Positions 1 through 5,629 are shown, counted from the first letter of the stretch. The stretch is DNA of 6,591 nt from an uncultured Alphaproteobacteria bacterium (GCA_947305835.1 CAMZEQ010000045.1:1-6591), one strand, 5' to 3'. Program-made: numbers and translations. Notes: generated from the sequence alone by a model not told the origin.

Positions 1-318
<318 letters not shown>

Positions 319-332
319 AAAAACTTTTGAGT

Positions 333-490
333 AGCTGTCCTGTGCATCAAATAATTACTTTCAATAAAAAGTTATTAACAGAAACCCTACAAAACTTTAC
401 CAGTACATAACTTGTATACACTTTTCGTTTTATAGTTCCTGATGCACAACAGCCCATAATCTTGTCGATCAACAGCTATCCGTGCATCCG
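333..490 (-). repeat. Repeated and inverted elements in the 16S rRNA leader
   Basis: Three related elements lie in the transcribed leader of the 16S gene. On the plus strand, 333-349 and 474-489 are imperfect direct copies (AGCTGTCCTGTGCATCA and AGCTATCCGTGCATCC). Between them, 440-453 (TGATGCACAACAGC) is an inverted copy. In the rRNA precursor the middle element can pair with the mature-16S-side copy (9 bp, 341-349 with 440-448, plus 5 bp, 334-338 with 449-453, separated by a 2-nt bulge). It can also pair with the promoter-side copy (7 bp, 441-447 with 482-488). The two stems exclude each other. A role in precursor folding or processing is inference. The true partner of the middle element could also be the 16S 3' trailer, which is outside the window. 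Confidence 0.6.
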
Positions 491-501
491 TTTCTTTTCA
501 T

Positions 502-524
502 CCTTATTCACTATGTCTAACAAC
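502..524 (-). promoter_or_regulatory. boxA-like antitermination element of the rRNA leader
   Basis: The minus strand here reads GTTGTTAGACATAGTGAATA followed by AGG. It resembles the alphaproteobacterial rRNA leader/spacer element GCTCTTTGACATTGTGAATA, whose first half is boxA, the NusB/NusE (S10) binding site that protects rRNA transcription from Rho. The GACAT and GTGAATA parts match. The 5' half of boxA is less well kept. It lies downstream of a hairpin at 525-556, giving the boxB-boxA order seen in rRNA leaders. The consensus is recalled from known operons and was not searched here. Confidence 0.5.
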
Positions 525-556
525 CACTTCGTGGACGGATTTTTTCCGGCGAAGTG
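525..556 (-). other. boxB-like hairpin at the 5' end of the rRNA transcript
   Basis: CACTTCG at 525-531 and CGAAGTG at 550-556 form a perfect 7-bp stem. An inner CGG/CCG pairing closes an A/T-rich loop. In the minus-strand transcript the stem would begin almost exactly at the predicted start site (near 556), so the rRNA precursor would start with this hairpin. A boxB-like role in the antitermination complex, or protection of the 5' end, is inferred from position only. Confidence 0.5.
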
Positions 557-562
557 AGAAGG

Positions 563-591
563 ATTTTATCATAAAACAAAACACTTGTCAA
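563..591 (-). promoter_or_regulatory. rRNA operon promoter (TTGACA-N17-TAAAAT) with UP element
   Basis: On the minus strand, TTGACA (591-586) is followed after 17 bp by TAAAAT (568-563), a nearly perfect sigma-70-type promoter directed at the 16S gene. The start site should fall near 556, giving a leader of about 240 nt. Directly upstream of the -35 box, 596-630 is almost pure A/T with long A runs on the minus strand, as expected of an UP element contacting the RNA polymerase alpha subunit. The strength and spacing fit an rRNA promoter. No second promoter was convincing in the leader. Confidence 0.8.
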
Positions 592-730
592 GCACTTTTT
601 CAAAAATTATTTATTTTTTTTATCTTTTATTTAAAGGCAGCCAACCCTATTTTTATTTTTATGCAATATATTCAATATGTTACATAAAAATTTTTCTTTT
701 AAAAAAATCATGAAATAATATGTTTTTTAC

Positions 731-758
731 TTGAAATAGGTATAAAAATCGGCTAGGT
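731..758 (+). promoter_or_regulatory. Possible pyrG promoter
   Basis: TTGAAA (731-736) is preceded by a T-run and followed after 16 bp by the weak -10 candidate TAGGTT (753-758). The same 14-nt block TTTTTTACTTGAAA occurs upstream of the cytidylyltransferase gene at 5715-5728, where a better -10 box is present at the same 16-bp spacing. The -10 match here is poor. The rest of the stretch between the rRNA promoter and pyrG (about 632-798) is very AT-rich, and I see no gene, attenuator hairpin or known operator in it. Confidence 0.3.
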
Positions 759-798
759 TCAAGAAAATAAAATAAGAAGACGAAAGGTAAAAAAAGAA

Positions 799-2427
799 AT
801 GACACGATATATTTTTATTTTAGGCGGCGTTGTATCCAGTTTGGGCAAAGGCATTGCTTCGGCAACCTTGGGGGCCTTATTACAGGCACGAGGCTATAAA
901 GTGCGTATGCGCAAAATGGATCCTTACTTAAACATTGACCCCGGCACAATGAGCCCCTATCAACACGGCGAAGTATTCGTAACCGAAGATGGCGCTGAAA
1001 CAGATTTGGATTTAGGCCATTACGAACGATTCGCCGGTATTTCGTGTCATAAAACAGACAGCATTTCAGGCGGACGTATTTATTATAATGTATTAACAAA
1101 AGAGCGGCGGGGAGATTATTTAGGCGCAACCGTCCAAATGATCCCCCATGTCACGAACGAACTGAAATTATTTTTGGATTCAGACTTAACCGATGAAGAT
1201 TTTGTCCTTTACGAAGTGGGCGGCACCGTGGGCGATATAGAGGGCACATTGTTTTTAGAAGCGATTCGCCAATTCATGAACGAAAAAGGGCGGCGGAATT
1301 GTTGTGTTGTATACTTAACACTTCTGCCCTTTATTGAAACAGCGGGTGAACTGAAAACAAAACCCACACAACAGGCCGTGAAACAATTGATGCAAGCCGG
1401 AATTCAAGCGGACGTCTTGCTGTGTCGCAGCCGAATCGCGTTGGGCGAAGATGAACGCAAAAAATTGGCGTTATTTGGTAATGTTTCGCCACAAAATGTT
1501 GTGGCAGCTTTGGACGTGCCCAATATTTATTGCTTACCGATTTCCTATCATGAACAAGGACTAGACACTTCCGTCTTGGACTATTTCGGAATTCATTCCA
1601 GCGTAGATCTGAGCAAATGGGAAAGAATCGTTGCCACCATGAATCAATTTCAAAAACGGGTCAAGATTGCGGTCGTTGGTAAATACTGTCATCTGCCGGA
1701 TACCTATAAATCCCTTAAAGAAGCTCTTGTACATGCGGGAATTGCCGAAAATTCCAAAGTAGATATCACATGGATTGAAAGCGATTCATTGGAAAATAAA
1801 ACACCCCAAGAGGTGGCCGATTCGCTCAACGATTATCAGGGCATCCTGATCCCGGGCGGGTTTGGAAATCGCGGCGTTGAAGGCAAAATCACCGCCATCC
1901 GCTATGCCCGTGAAAATAAAGTACCTTTCTTGGGCATTTGTTTGGGTATGCAAATGGCCGTTGTTGAGGCGATGCGCCATTTATGTGGGATAGAAAATGC
2001 AAACTCTACCGAATTTACACATGATTGTACCCCCGTTATTACACATATGAAAGTTTGGGAAAAAGATGGCGTCAAAACTATCCGTGCCGAATCGGACGAT
2101 ATGGGCGGAACCATGCGCTTGGGTGCCTATCCTTGTGTTTTAAAAGAAGGATCTTTGGCGGAAAAACTTTATGGAACAAATCAAATCAGTGAACGCCATC
2201 GCCACCGTTACGAGATGGATATTCAATATGAACAAATATTGGCTGATAAAGGCATTGTTATTTCCGGAAAATCCCCCGACGGACTTTTACCGGAAATAAT
2301 CGAAATACCGGAACACCCCTTCTTTTTGGCCGGCCAATTCCATCCGGAATTTAAATCAAAACCTTTTGCACCACATCCCGTTTTTCAAGGTTTTATCCAT
2401 GCCGCTTCAGAAAAGCAATCAACCTAA
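799..2427 (+). CDS. pyrG: CTP synthase (glutamine-hydrolysing)
   Basis: This 542-residue enzyme makes CTP from UTP, ATP and glutamine, the last step of de novo pyrimidine ribonucleotide synthesis in the cytosol. The N-terminal synthetase domain (about 1-266) has the P-loop-like GGVVSSLGKG (9-18), the Mg/ATP and CTP-feedback region with D71 in DLDLGHYERF, and E139 in EVGGTVGDIE. The C-terminal class I glutamine amidotransferase domain (about 290-540) has the nucleophile C381 in GICLGMQ and the His/Glu pair H515 and E517 in HPEF. All match E. coli PyrG numbering within a few residues, and the length is normal. The start is supported by AAAGG (783-787), a weak Shine-Dalgarno 11 nt upstream, and by the canonical MTRYIF N-terminus. 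Residue 8 is Leu where most homologues have Thr (FITGG). The gene is transcribed divergently from the rRNA operon. Its stop overlaps that of the convergent gene at 2424-2906, so no terminator fits in between. Confidence 0.98.
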   Translation: MTRYIFILGGVVSSLGKGIASATLGALLQARGYKVRMRKMDPYLNIDPGTMSPYQHGEVFVTEDGAETDLDLGHYERFAGISCHKTDSISGGRIYYNVLTKERRGDYLGATVQMIPHVTNELKLFLDSDLTDEDFVLYEVGGTVGDIEGTLFLEAIRQFMNEKGRRNCCVVYLTLLPFIETAGELKTKPTQQAVKQLMQAGIQADVLLCRSRIALGEDERKKLALFGNVSPQNVVAALDVPNIYCLPISYHEQGLDTSVLDYFGIHSSVDLSKWERIVATMNQFQKRVKIAVVGKYCHLPDTYKSLKEALVHAGIAENSKVDITWIESDSLENKTPQEVADSLNDYQGILIPGGFGNRGVEGKITAIRYARENKVPFLGICLGMQMAVVEAMRHLCGIENANSTEFTHDCTPVITHMKVWEKDGVKTIRAESDDMGGTMRLGAYPCVLKEGSLAEKLYGTNQISERHRHRYEMDIQYEQILADKGIVISGKSPDGLLPEIIEIPEHPFFLAGQFHPEFKSKPFAPHPVFQGFIHAASEKQST

Positions 2428-2906
2428 GGCAACCATGTTTGAACCAATTGACCGGGTACTTTGTTGATGTTTTTCCACGATTGATGTGCGGGCCAGCGGA
2501 TACATAAACACCCCGAAGGCATAAGCTCAGACGTATATCCCGTCAAACGAATCGTCAATTCTTGAATGGGTTGTTGTTCGGTCAGCAATAACAAACAGCC
2601 GAAAATATCGTCCAAATGCATGATGAAATGTAATAAATTTTTTTCATGAGCGGCATACAAATTGTCACGAAAAACCAACACGGCAGATGGAAAAGTCTGG
2701 CGTATAATTTCGGCTGTTTGACGCATATAAAGGGCTGTCGCAGCAAAAATAAATTCAGGATCATCATATGAATCTTCTTTTATTTTATTGGCCACATTCA
2801 AAGTTTGATAGATTCCCCGTGCCGATAAGGACCGATAAAAATCTGTCTTATCTTCCTGCTTTTTTACGCCGGGCACCATCAGCAGCAATTGTTTATATTC
2901 GGACAT
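2424..2906 (-). CDS. SixA-like histidine-phosphatase-fold protein, catalytically degenerate
   Basis: This 160-residue cytosolic protein has no signal peptide or membrane segment. Its layout follows small SixA-type phosphohistidine phosphatases (branch 2 of the histidine phosphatase superfamily): LLLM strand (7-10), YRSLSARG (24-31, cf. DRPLSxRG), ATALYMRQTAEII (56-68, cf. S-x-x-x-R-x-R-Q-T-A-E), LYAAHEKNLL (83-92, cf. LYEAxxExLL), and LLLLTEQQPIQELTIRLTG (105-123, cf. LLVGHNPGLEELxxxLxG). Every catalytic position I can align is changed: the RH dyad is V11-P12, the phosphate-binding Arg of the S-x-x-x-R motif is Y60, and the second His is E110. It therefore probably has no phosphatase activity and may bind a partner or ligand instead. 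The reading frame is intact, and a strong ribosome site (GAGGGGG) sits upstream of the ATG. The 3' end overlaps the pyrG stop by 4 nt, tail to tail. The family assignment rests on motif order without a search. Confidence 0.75.
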   Translation of the reverse strand: MSEYKQLLLMVPGVKKQEDKTDFYRSLSARGIYQTLNVANKIKEDSYDDPEFIFAATALYMRQTAEIIRQTFPSAVLVFRDNLYAAHEKNLLHFIMHLDDIFGCLLLLTEQQPIQELTIRLTGYTSELMPSGCLCIRWPAHQSWKNINKVPGQLVQTWLP

Positions 2907-2983
2907 TTTCCCCCTCTTGATTAAATGGCGTAAAATCCTTCTTTCAGCAAGCCCCCCGACTTTTCTTTTTTATTATTTTGGGC

Positions 2984-2989
2984 TATAAT
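2984..2989 (+). promoter_or_regulatory. Consensus -10 box, probably driving a leaderless mRNA
   Basis: A perfect TATAAT ends 6 nt before the ATG at 2996, so transcription would start at or next to the A of the start codon. No Shine-Dalgarno sequence is present in the 20 nt before this ATG. The -35 region at 17 bp (TTTTCT) is poor, so recognition would lean on the -10 box or an activator. Confidence 0.5.
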
Positions 2990-2995
2990 AACATC

Positions 2996-3649
2996 ATGGA
3001 TTTTGAAATAAACCGGATACAGGTCCGTAAAAACAACAGGGCCAAAAATTTGCGCTTAGCCGTTGATAAGCACGGCCGACCGGTTTTGACGATCCCCTTT
3101 TTATGCCCCAAATGGTATGCTTTAAGGTGGGCAGAAAAACAAAAAGGATGGATTGAAAAAAACACTTTCACGCCCAACAATTTTGCCCCGGAGCAAAACA
3201 TTTCCATCGGGGATAAAATCTATAAACTGAAACACAATCCCCAACAAAAAAATAACATCGTTGGCAAAACGGAAATTATCATCGGGGGTGATTTATGTTT
3301 TTTTAACCGACGCGTGCGTGATTTAATAAAAAAAGAATTTTTATCATTACTTCAAAAACAAGTCCCACTGTACGCCCACAAATTGGGGGTAAAATATCAC
3401 CGTATTACTTTACGGGACACATCATCACGTTGGGGCAGTTGTTCTGCCCGCGGAAATTTAAACTTTTGTTGGCGCATAGCCTTAGCACCTGAATTTGTGA
3501 TTCATTACCTGATTGCCCACGAAGTCAGTCATTTAAAATATATGAATCATTCTGCATCTTTTTGGAAAACAGTTGCCACTTTAACACCGGATACAACACG
3601 CGCCAAAAATTGGCTGAAACACCACGCACGCCAATTACAAATCGGTTGA
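2996..3649 (+). CDS. YgjP-like (DUF45/M48-type) HExxH metal-dependent hydrolase
   Basis: This 217-residue protein belongs to the YgjP/DUF45 family. The family signature RWGSCSxxGNLNFxWR is followed by the metal site H175-E176-V-S-H179 and a third ligand candidate H185 in MNHSASFW. H175, H179 and H185 should bind zinc, with E176 as the general base. The N-terminal part is the usual beta-rich region of the family (IQVRKNNRAKNLRLAVDKHG). There is no signal peptide, so it is cytosolic. The biological role of the family is poorly settled: it is usually annotated as a metallopeptidase, and I recall, unchecked, a report that E. coli YgjP hydrolyses UTP. I chose ATG 2996 over an in-frame TTG at 2978, because the TTG overlaps the promoter -10 region and lacks a ribosome site. 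The next gene starts 43 nt downstream with its own strong ribosome site. Confidence 0.88.
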   Translation: MDFEINRIQVRKNNRAKNLRLAVDKHGRPVLTIPFLCPKWYALRWAEKQKGWIEKNTFTPNNFAPEQNISIGDKIYKLKHNPQQKNNIVGKTEIIIGGDLCFFNRRVRDLIKKEFLSLLQKQVPLYAHKLGVKYHRITLRDTSSRWGSCSARGNLNFCWRIALAPEFVIHYLIAHEVSHLKYMNHSASFWKTVATLTPDTTRAKNWLKHHARQLQIG

Positions 3650-3674
3650 TTTTTAATTTGAAATGTTTTAGACT
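3646..3674 (+). promoter_or_regulatory. Weak candidate promoter for the deaminase gene
   Basis: TTGATT (3646-3651) and TAGACT (3669-3674) are 17 bp apart and would start transcription near 3681, just before the ribosome site. The -35 box overlaps the stop codon of the upstream gene. Co-transcription from the upstream gene is equally possible, since no terminator lies between them. Confidence 0.3.
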
Positions 3675-3692
3675 GATTCAAAAGGAGGTTTT

Positions 3693-4172
3693 ATGGAACA
3701 ATACAACCGCCCCAGTTGGGATGAATACTTTTTGGAAGTAATGCATGCTTTAGCGAAACGAGCCACCTGTGATCGGGGACGTACAGCTTGCGTCATTGTC
3801 AAAGATAATCAACTTGTCGTATCCGGATATGTGGGCTCACCCCCGGGATTGCCGCATTGTGATGAAGTCGGCCATTTGATGAAAAAAGTGGTGGATGAAG
3901 ATGGCACGATTCGCGAACATTGTATGCGTACGATTCATGCCGAACAAAATGCCATTTGTCAGGCAGCCAAGCGCGGCGTTTCCATTGCCGGCGGTACGTT
4001 ATATTGTAAATTGGCACCGTGTCGGACTTGTGCTATGTTATTGATCGCATGCGGAATAAAAAGAATCGTTGCAGAATATAAATATCACGCCGGTGGAGAG
4101 GCTGAGGAAATGTTACATCAAGCCGGCATTGAAATTCAATATATTCACGATGAAACATTAGAATACAAATAA
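3693..4172 (+). CDS. dCMP deaminase family protein
   Basis: This 159-residue zinc enzyme is expected to deaminate dCMP to dUMP, the substrate for thymidylate synthase, in the cytosol. The catalytic zinc motif is complete: H82-A-E84 (E84 as proton shuttle) and C110-R-T-C113. Further features of the dCMP-type subgroup are the N-terminal WDEYFLEVMHALAKRATC, the segment GYVGSPPGLPHCDEVGH (45-61) and HCMRTIHAEQNAICQAA (76-92), which carry extra Cys/His residues. The length is typical. A perfect ribosome site AAGGAGG (3682-3688) fixes the ATG start. The gene follows the YgjP-like gene and converges on recA. Its TAA stop abuts the T-tract of the recA terminator. On the plus strand that hairpin is followed by A-rich sequence, so it probably ends this transcript poorly. 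A free-cytidine or tRNA substrate is less likely because of the GSPPGLPHC segment. Confidence 0.92.
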   Translation: MEQYNRPSWDEYFLEVMHALAKRATCDRGRTACVIVKDNQLVVSGYVGSPPGLPHCDEVGHLMKKVVDEDGTIREHCMRTIHAEQNAICQAAKRGVSIAGGTLYCKLAPCRTCAMLLIACGIKRIVAEYKYHAGGEAEEMLHQAGIEIQYIHDETLEYK

Positions 4173-4199
4173 AAAAACGCCCCTTTTAAGCGGGGCGTT
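4171..4199 (-). terminator. Rho-independent terminator of recA
   Basis: AACGCCCC (4176-4183) and GGGGCGTT (4192-4199) form an 8-bp GC-rich stem with an 8-nt loop. Read on the minus strand, it lies 17 nt after the recA stop and continues into a run of seven T. On the plus strand the hairpin is followed by AAAAATAAG, so termination is expected mainly for recA. The T-tract touches the stop codon of the convergent deaminase gene. Confidence 0.9.
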
Positions 4200-4216
4200 A
4201 AAAATAAGTTTTATTC

Positions 4217-5251
4217 TTATTGTTCTTCGGTCGCCGCGTCATTATCGCCGACAATCATATCCTTAGAGATGCTTTTGGCATTTTTGCGAATTGCAGCTTC
4301 AATTTCATCGGCAACCTTTGGGTTTTCCTTTAAAAATTTACGGGCCGCTTCACGTCCTTGCCCGACGCGTTCTCCTTTATAGGAAAAATAAGCACCCGCT
4401 TTTTCAATCAAACCGGCTTTTACACCTAAATCCAATAATTCACCCGTCTTGGAAATGCCTTCCCCGTATAAAATATCAAAATCCACTGTCTTAAATGGCG
4501 GGGCCACCTTGTTTTTCACAATCTTCACACGGGTTTGATTACCAATCACATCTTCATGATCTTTGATGGAACCGATACGGCGGATATCCATACGCACGCT
4601 GGCATAGAACTTCAAAGCATTACCACCCGTTGTTGTTTCGGGATTTCCAAACATGACCCCGATTTTCATACGAATCTGGTTGATAAAGATAACCAAAGTA
4701 TTGGTGCGAGCCACAGAAGCAGTGAGCTTGCGCAAAGCCTGACTCATCAAACGCGCCTGTAAGCCCATATGCGAATCGCCCATATCGCCTTCCAATTCGG
4801 CTTTGGGCACCAGTGCCGCCACAGAATCCACCACCAACACACTCATCGTGCCCGAACGCACCAAGGTATCGGCAATTTCCAAAGCTTGTTCGCCAGTATC
4901 AGGTTGCGAAATCAACAAATCATCAATTTTAACACCCAATTTGCGTGCATAACTGGGATCCAGCGCATGTTCCGCATCCACATAAGCACAATTACCGCCT
5001 TGCTTTTGGGCTTCGGCCACCACATGCAATGCCAAAGTTGTTTTACCGGAACTTTCCGGCCCGTAAATTTCAATAATCCGACCTTTTGGTAATCCGCCGA
5101 TTCCCAGCGCCAAATCCAACCCCAAAGAACCGGTTGAAATAGCCGGCATATCCACGGCGTTTTCTTGTTGTCCCAAACGCATGATAGAACCTTTACCAAA
5201 GGCTCGTTCAATCTGCGCGACAGCGGCTTCCAAAGCTTTATCTTTTTCCAT
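4217..5251 (-). CDS. recA: RecA recombinase
   Basis: This 344-residue RecA is the ATP-dependent DNA strand-exchange protein of homologous recombination and the co-protease that triggers LexA cleavage in the SOS response. The polymerisation N-terminus (ALEAAVAQIERAFGKGSIMR) is followed by the Walker A motif GPESSGKTT (64-72), catalytic E94 in VDAEHALD, Walker B VLVVDSVAALVP (138-149), loop L1 around EGDMGDSHMG (154-163) and the DNA-binding loop L2 with FGNPETTTGGNALKFYA (201-217). The C-terminal tail is acidic (NDAATEEQ). No key residue is missing, there is no intein, and the length is normal. Ribosome site AAAGGAGA (5263-5256) precedes the ATG. Regulation is visible: an SOS box lies between the -10 box and the ribosome site, and a terminator follows the stop. 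recA stands alone. There is no recX in the window, and the next minus-strand gene upstream is tRNA-Pro. Confidence 0.99.
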   Translation of the reverse strand: MEKDKALEAAVAQIERAFGKGSIMRLGQQENAVDMPAISTGSLGLDLALGIGGLPKGRIIEIYGPESSGKTTLALHVVAEAQKQGGNCAYVDAEHALDPSYARKLGVKIDDLLISQPDTGEQALEIADTLVRSGTMSVLVVDSVAALVPKAELEGDMGDSHMGLQARLMSQALRKLTASVARTNTLVIFINQIRMKIGVMFGNPETTTGGNALKFYASVRMDIRRIGSIKDHEDVIGNQTRVKIVKNKVAPPFKTVDFDILYGEGISKTGELLDLGVKAGLIEKAGAYFSYKGERVGQGREAARKFLKENPKVADEIEAAIRKNAKSISKDMIVGDNDAATEEQ

Positions 5252-5263
5252 TTTTTCTCCTTT

Positions 5264-5278
5264 GTTCGTGTTTTGTTC
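5264..5278 (-). promoter_or_regulatory. SOS box (LexA operator), alphaproteobacterial type
   Basis: The plus strand reads GTTC-GTGTTTT-GTTC, which is GAAC-N7-GAAC in the direction of recA. This direct repeat is the LexA operator known in Alphaproteobacteria and differs from the palindromic CTG-N10-CAG box of E. coli. It covers the predicted start site (near 5274) and ends next to the recA ribosome site, so bound LexA would block initiation. Confidence 0.9.
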
Positions 5279-5280
5279 GC

Positions 5281-5309
5281 ATTATACAAAAGATTTTTTT
5301 CAAATGCAA
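5281..5309 (-). promoter_or_regulatory. recA promoter (TTGCAT-N17-TATAAT)
   Basis: On the minus strand a perfect TATAAT (5286-5281) lies 17 bp after TTGCAT (5309-5304), a moderate -35 box. The start site would be near 5274, inside the SOS box, which fits a LexA-repressed promoter. The spacer holds an A-tract that is repeated just upstream of the -35 box (GAAAAAAATC at 5301-5292 and 5321-5312). Confidence 0.75.
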
Positions 5310-5342
5310 GGGATTTTTTTCGCTGAAAGTCTCATAAAGTAA

Positions 5343-5438
5343 TATGCAGTTTTTCATCTTTGCCGATTGTACGCATAAATTCCGGGTGCTCTTCGATTTT
5401 AACAACAGAAATTAAGGATGTTTCCTCTCAAAAGTTCG
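5343..5438 (-). pseudogene. Inverted, truncated copy of the cytidylyltransferase gene
   Basis: Read on the minus strand, 5424-5343 matches 6159-6240 of the intact cytidylyltransferase gene over 82 bp without gaps, with 6 mismatches (93% identity). It covers residues 129-155 (from ETSLISVVKIE to DEKLH). Five differences are silent third-position changes and one turns D140 into E, so the copy diverged while still coding. Homology seems to continue to about 5438 with a net loss of 5 bases, which breaks the frame, and a TGA lies in frame just upstream. After residue 155 the similarity stops and a TGA follows three codons later. Nothing here can make a protein of useful length. It is in the opposite orientation to the intact gene, with tRNA-Pro between them, and reaches to within about 34 bp of the recA promoter. 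It is best read as the remnant of a second, rearranged cytidylyltransferase gene. Confidence 0.85.
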
Positions 5439-5461
5439 TAAATGGCAGAAAATGGCCAATT

Positions 5462-5491
5462 TTGACACTTGGACATTCGAACTCTTATAAG
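5462..5491 (+). promoter_or_regulatory. Orphan promoter-like sequence pointing at tRNA-Pro antisense
   Basis: TTGACA (5462-5467) and TATAAG (5486-5491) are 18 bp apart, close to the sigma-70 consensus. No plus-strand gene starts for nearly 300 bp. A transcript from here would cross the tRNA terminator hairpin and the antisense strand of tRNA-Pro before reaching the cytidylyltransferase. It may be a relic of the rearranged cassette, a source of antisense RNA, or chance in AT-rich DNA. Confidence 0.35.
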
Positions 5492-5502
5492 TGCTTGTAA
5501 AA

Positions 5503-5532
5503 TAAAGAAAAAAGCACCATTTCTGATGCTTT
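5503..5532 (-). terminator. Rho-independent terminator of tRNA-Pro
   Basis: On the minus strand AAAGCATC (5532-5525) pairs with GGTGCTTT (5518-5511), an 8-bp stem with one G-T pair and a 6-nt loop, and runs into TTTCTTTA. It begins 9 nt after the tRNA CCA end. Confidence 0.75.
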
Positions 5533-5540
5533 GTGTTTAG

Positions 5541-5617
5541 TGGTCGGAGGGATGAGATTTGAACTCACGACCCCTACGTCCCGAACGTAGTGCTCTACCA
5601 GGCTGAGCCACCCTCCG
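5541..5617 (-). tRNA. tRNA-Pro (anticodon CGG)
   Basis: This 77-nt tRNA includes an encoded CCA (complement of 5541-5543). The acceptor stem is CGGAGGG (5617-5611) paired with CCCTCCG (5551-5545), with discriminator A. The D arm contains AGCCTGGTAGAGC. The anticodon stem CTACG/CGTAG encloses the loop TTCGGGA with anticodon CGG (5583-5581), decoding CCG proline codons. The T arm is GTGAGTTCAAATCTCAT. The D arm, anticodon loop and variable region closely follow E. coli tRNA-Pro. It has its own promoter and terminator. Confidence 0.98.
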
Positions 5618-5629
5618 AAAAGTAACGTC

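Noticed and set aside
1786..2114. Minus-strand open frames opposite pyrG
   Set aside because: They are short overlapping shadows of the conserved amidotransferase domain with no independent support.
2978..2995. Longer start (TTG at 2978) for the YgjP-like gene
   Set aside because: The TTG lies just upstream of the TATAAT box and has no ribosome site. The ATG at 2996 gives the normal family N-terminus.
4171..4199. Bidirectional terminator shared by the deaminase gene and recA
   Set aside because: The stem is symmetrical, but only the minus strand has a T-tract after it. The plus strand continues with A-rich sequence.
4291..5092. Several plus-strand open frames opposite recA
   Set aside because: They are antisense to a fully conserved recA, lack ribosome sites and show no recognisable motifs.
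4912..5289. 125-codon open frame on the minus strand overlapping the start of recA
   Set aside because: It is a frame-shifted shadow of recA with no family features, and its start would lie upstream of the predicted recA start site.
5541..5617. Phage or island attachment site at the tRNA-Pro 3' end
   Set aside because: No second copy of the tRNA end and no integrase gene were seen in the window.
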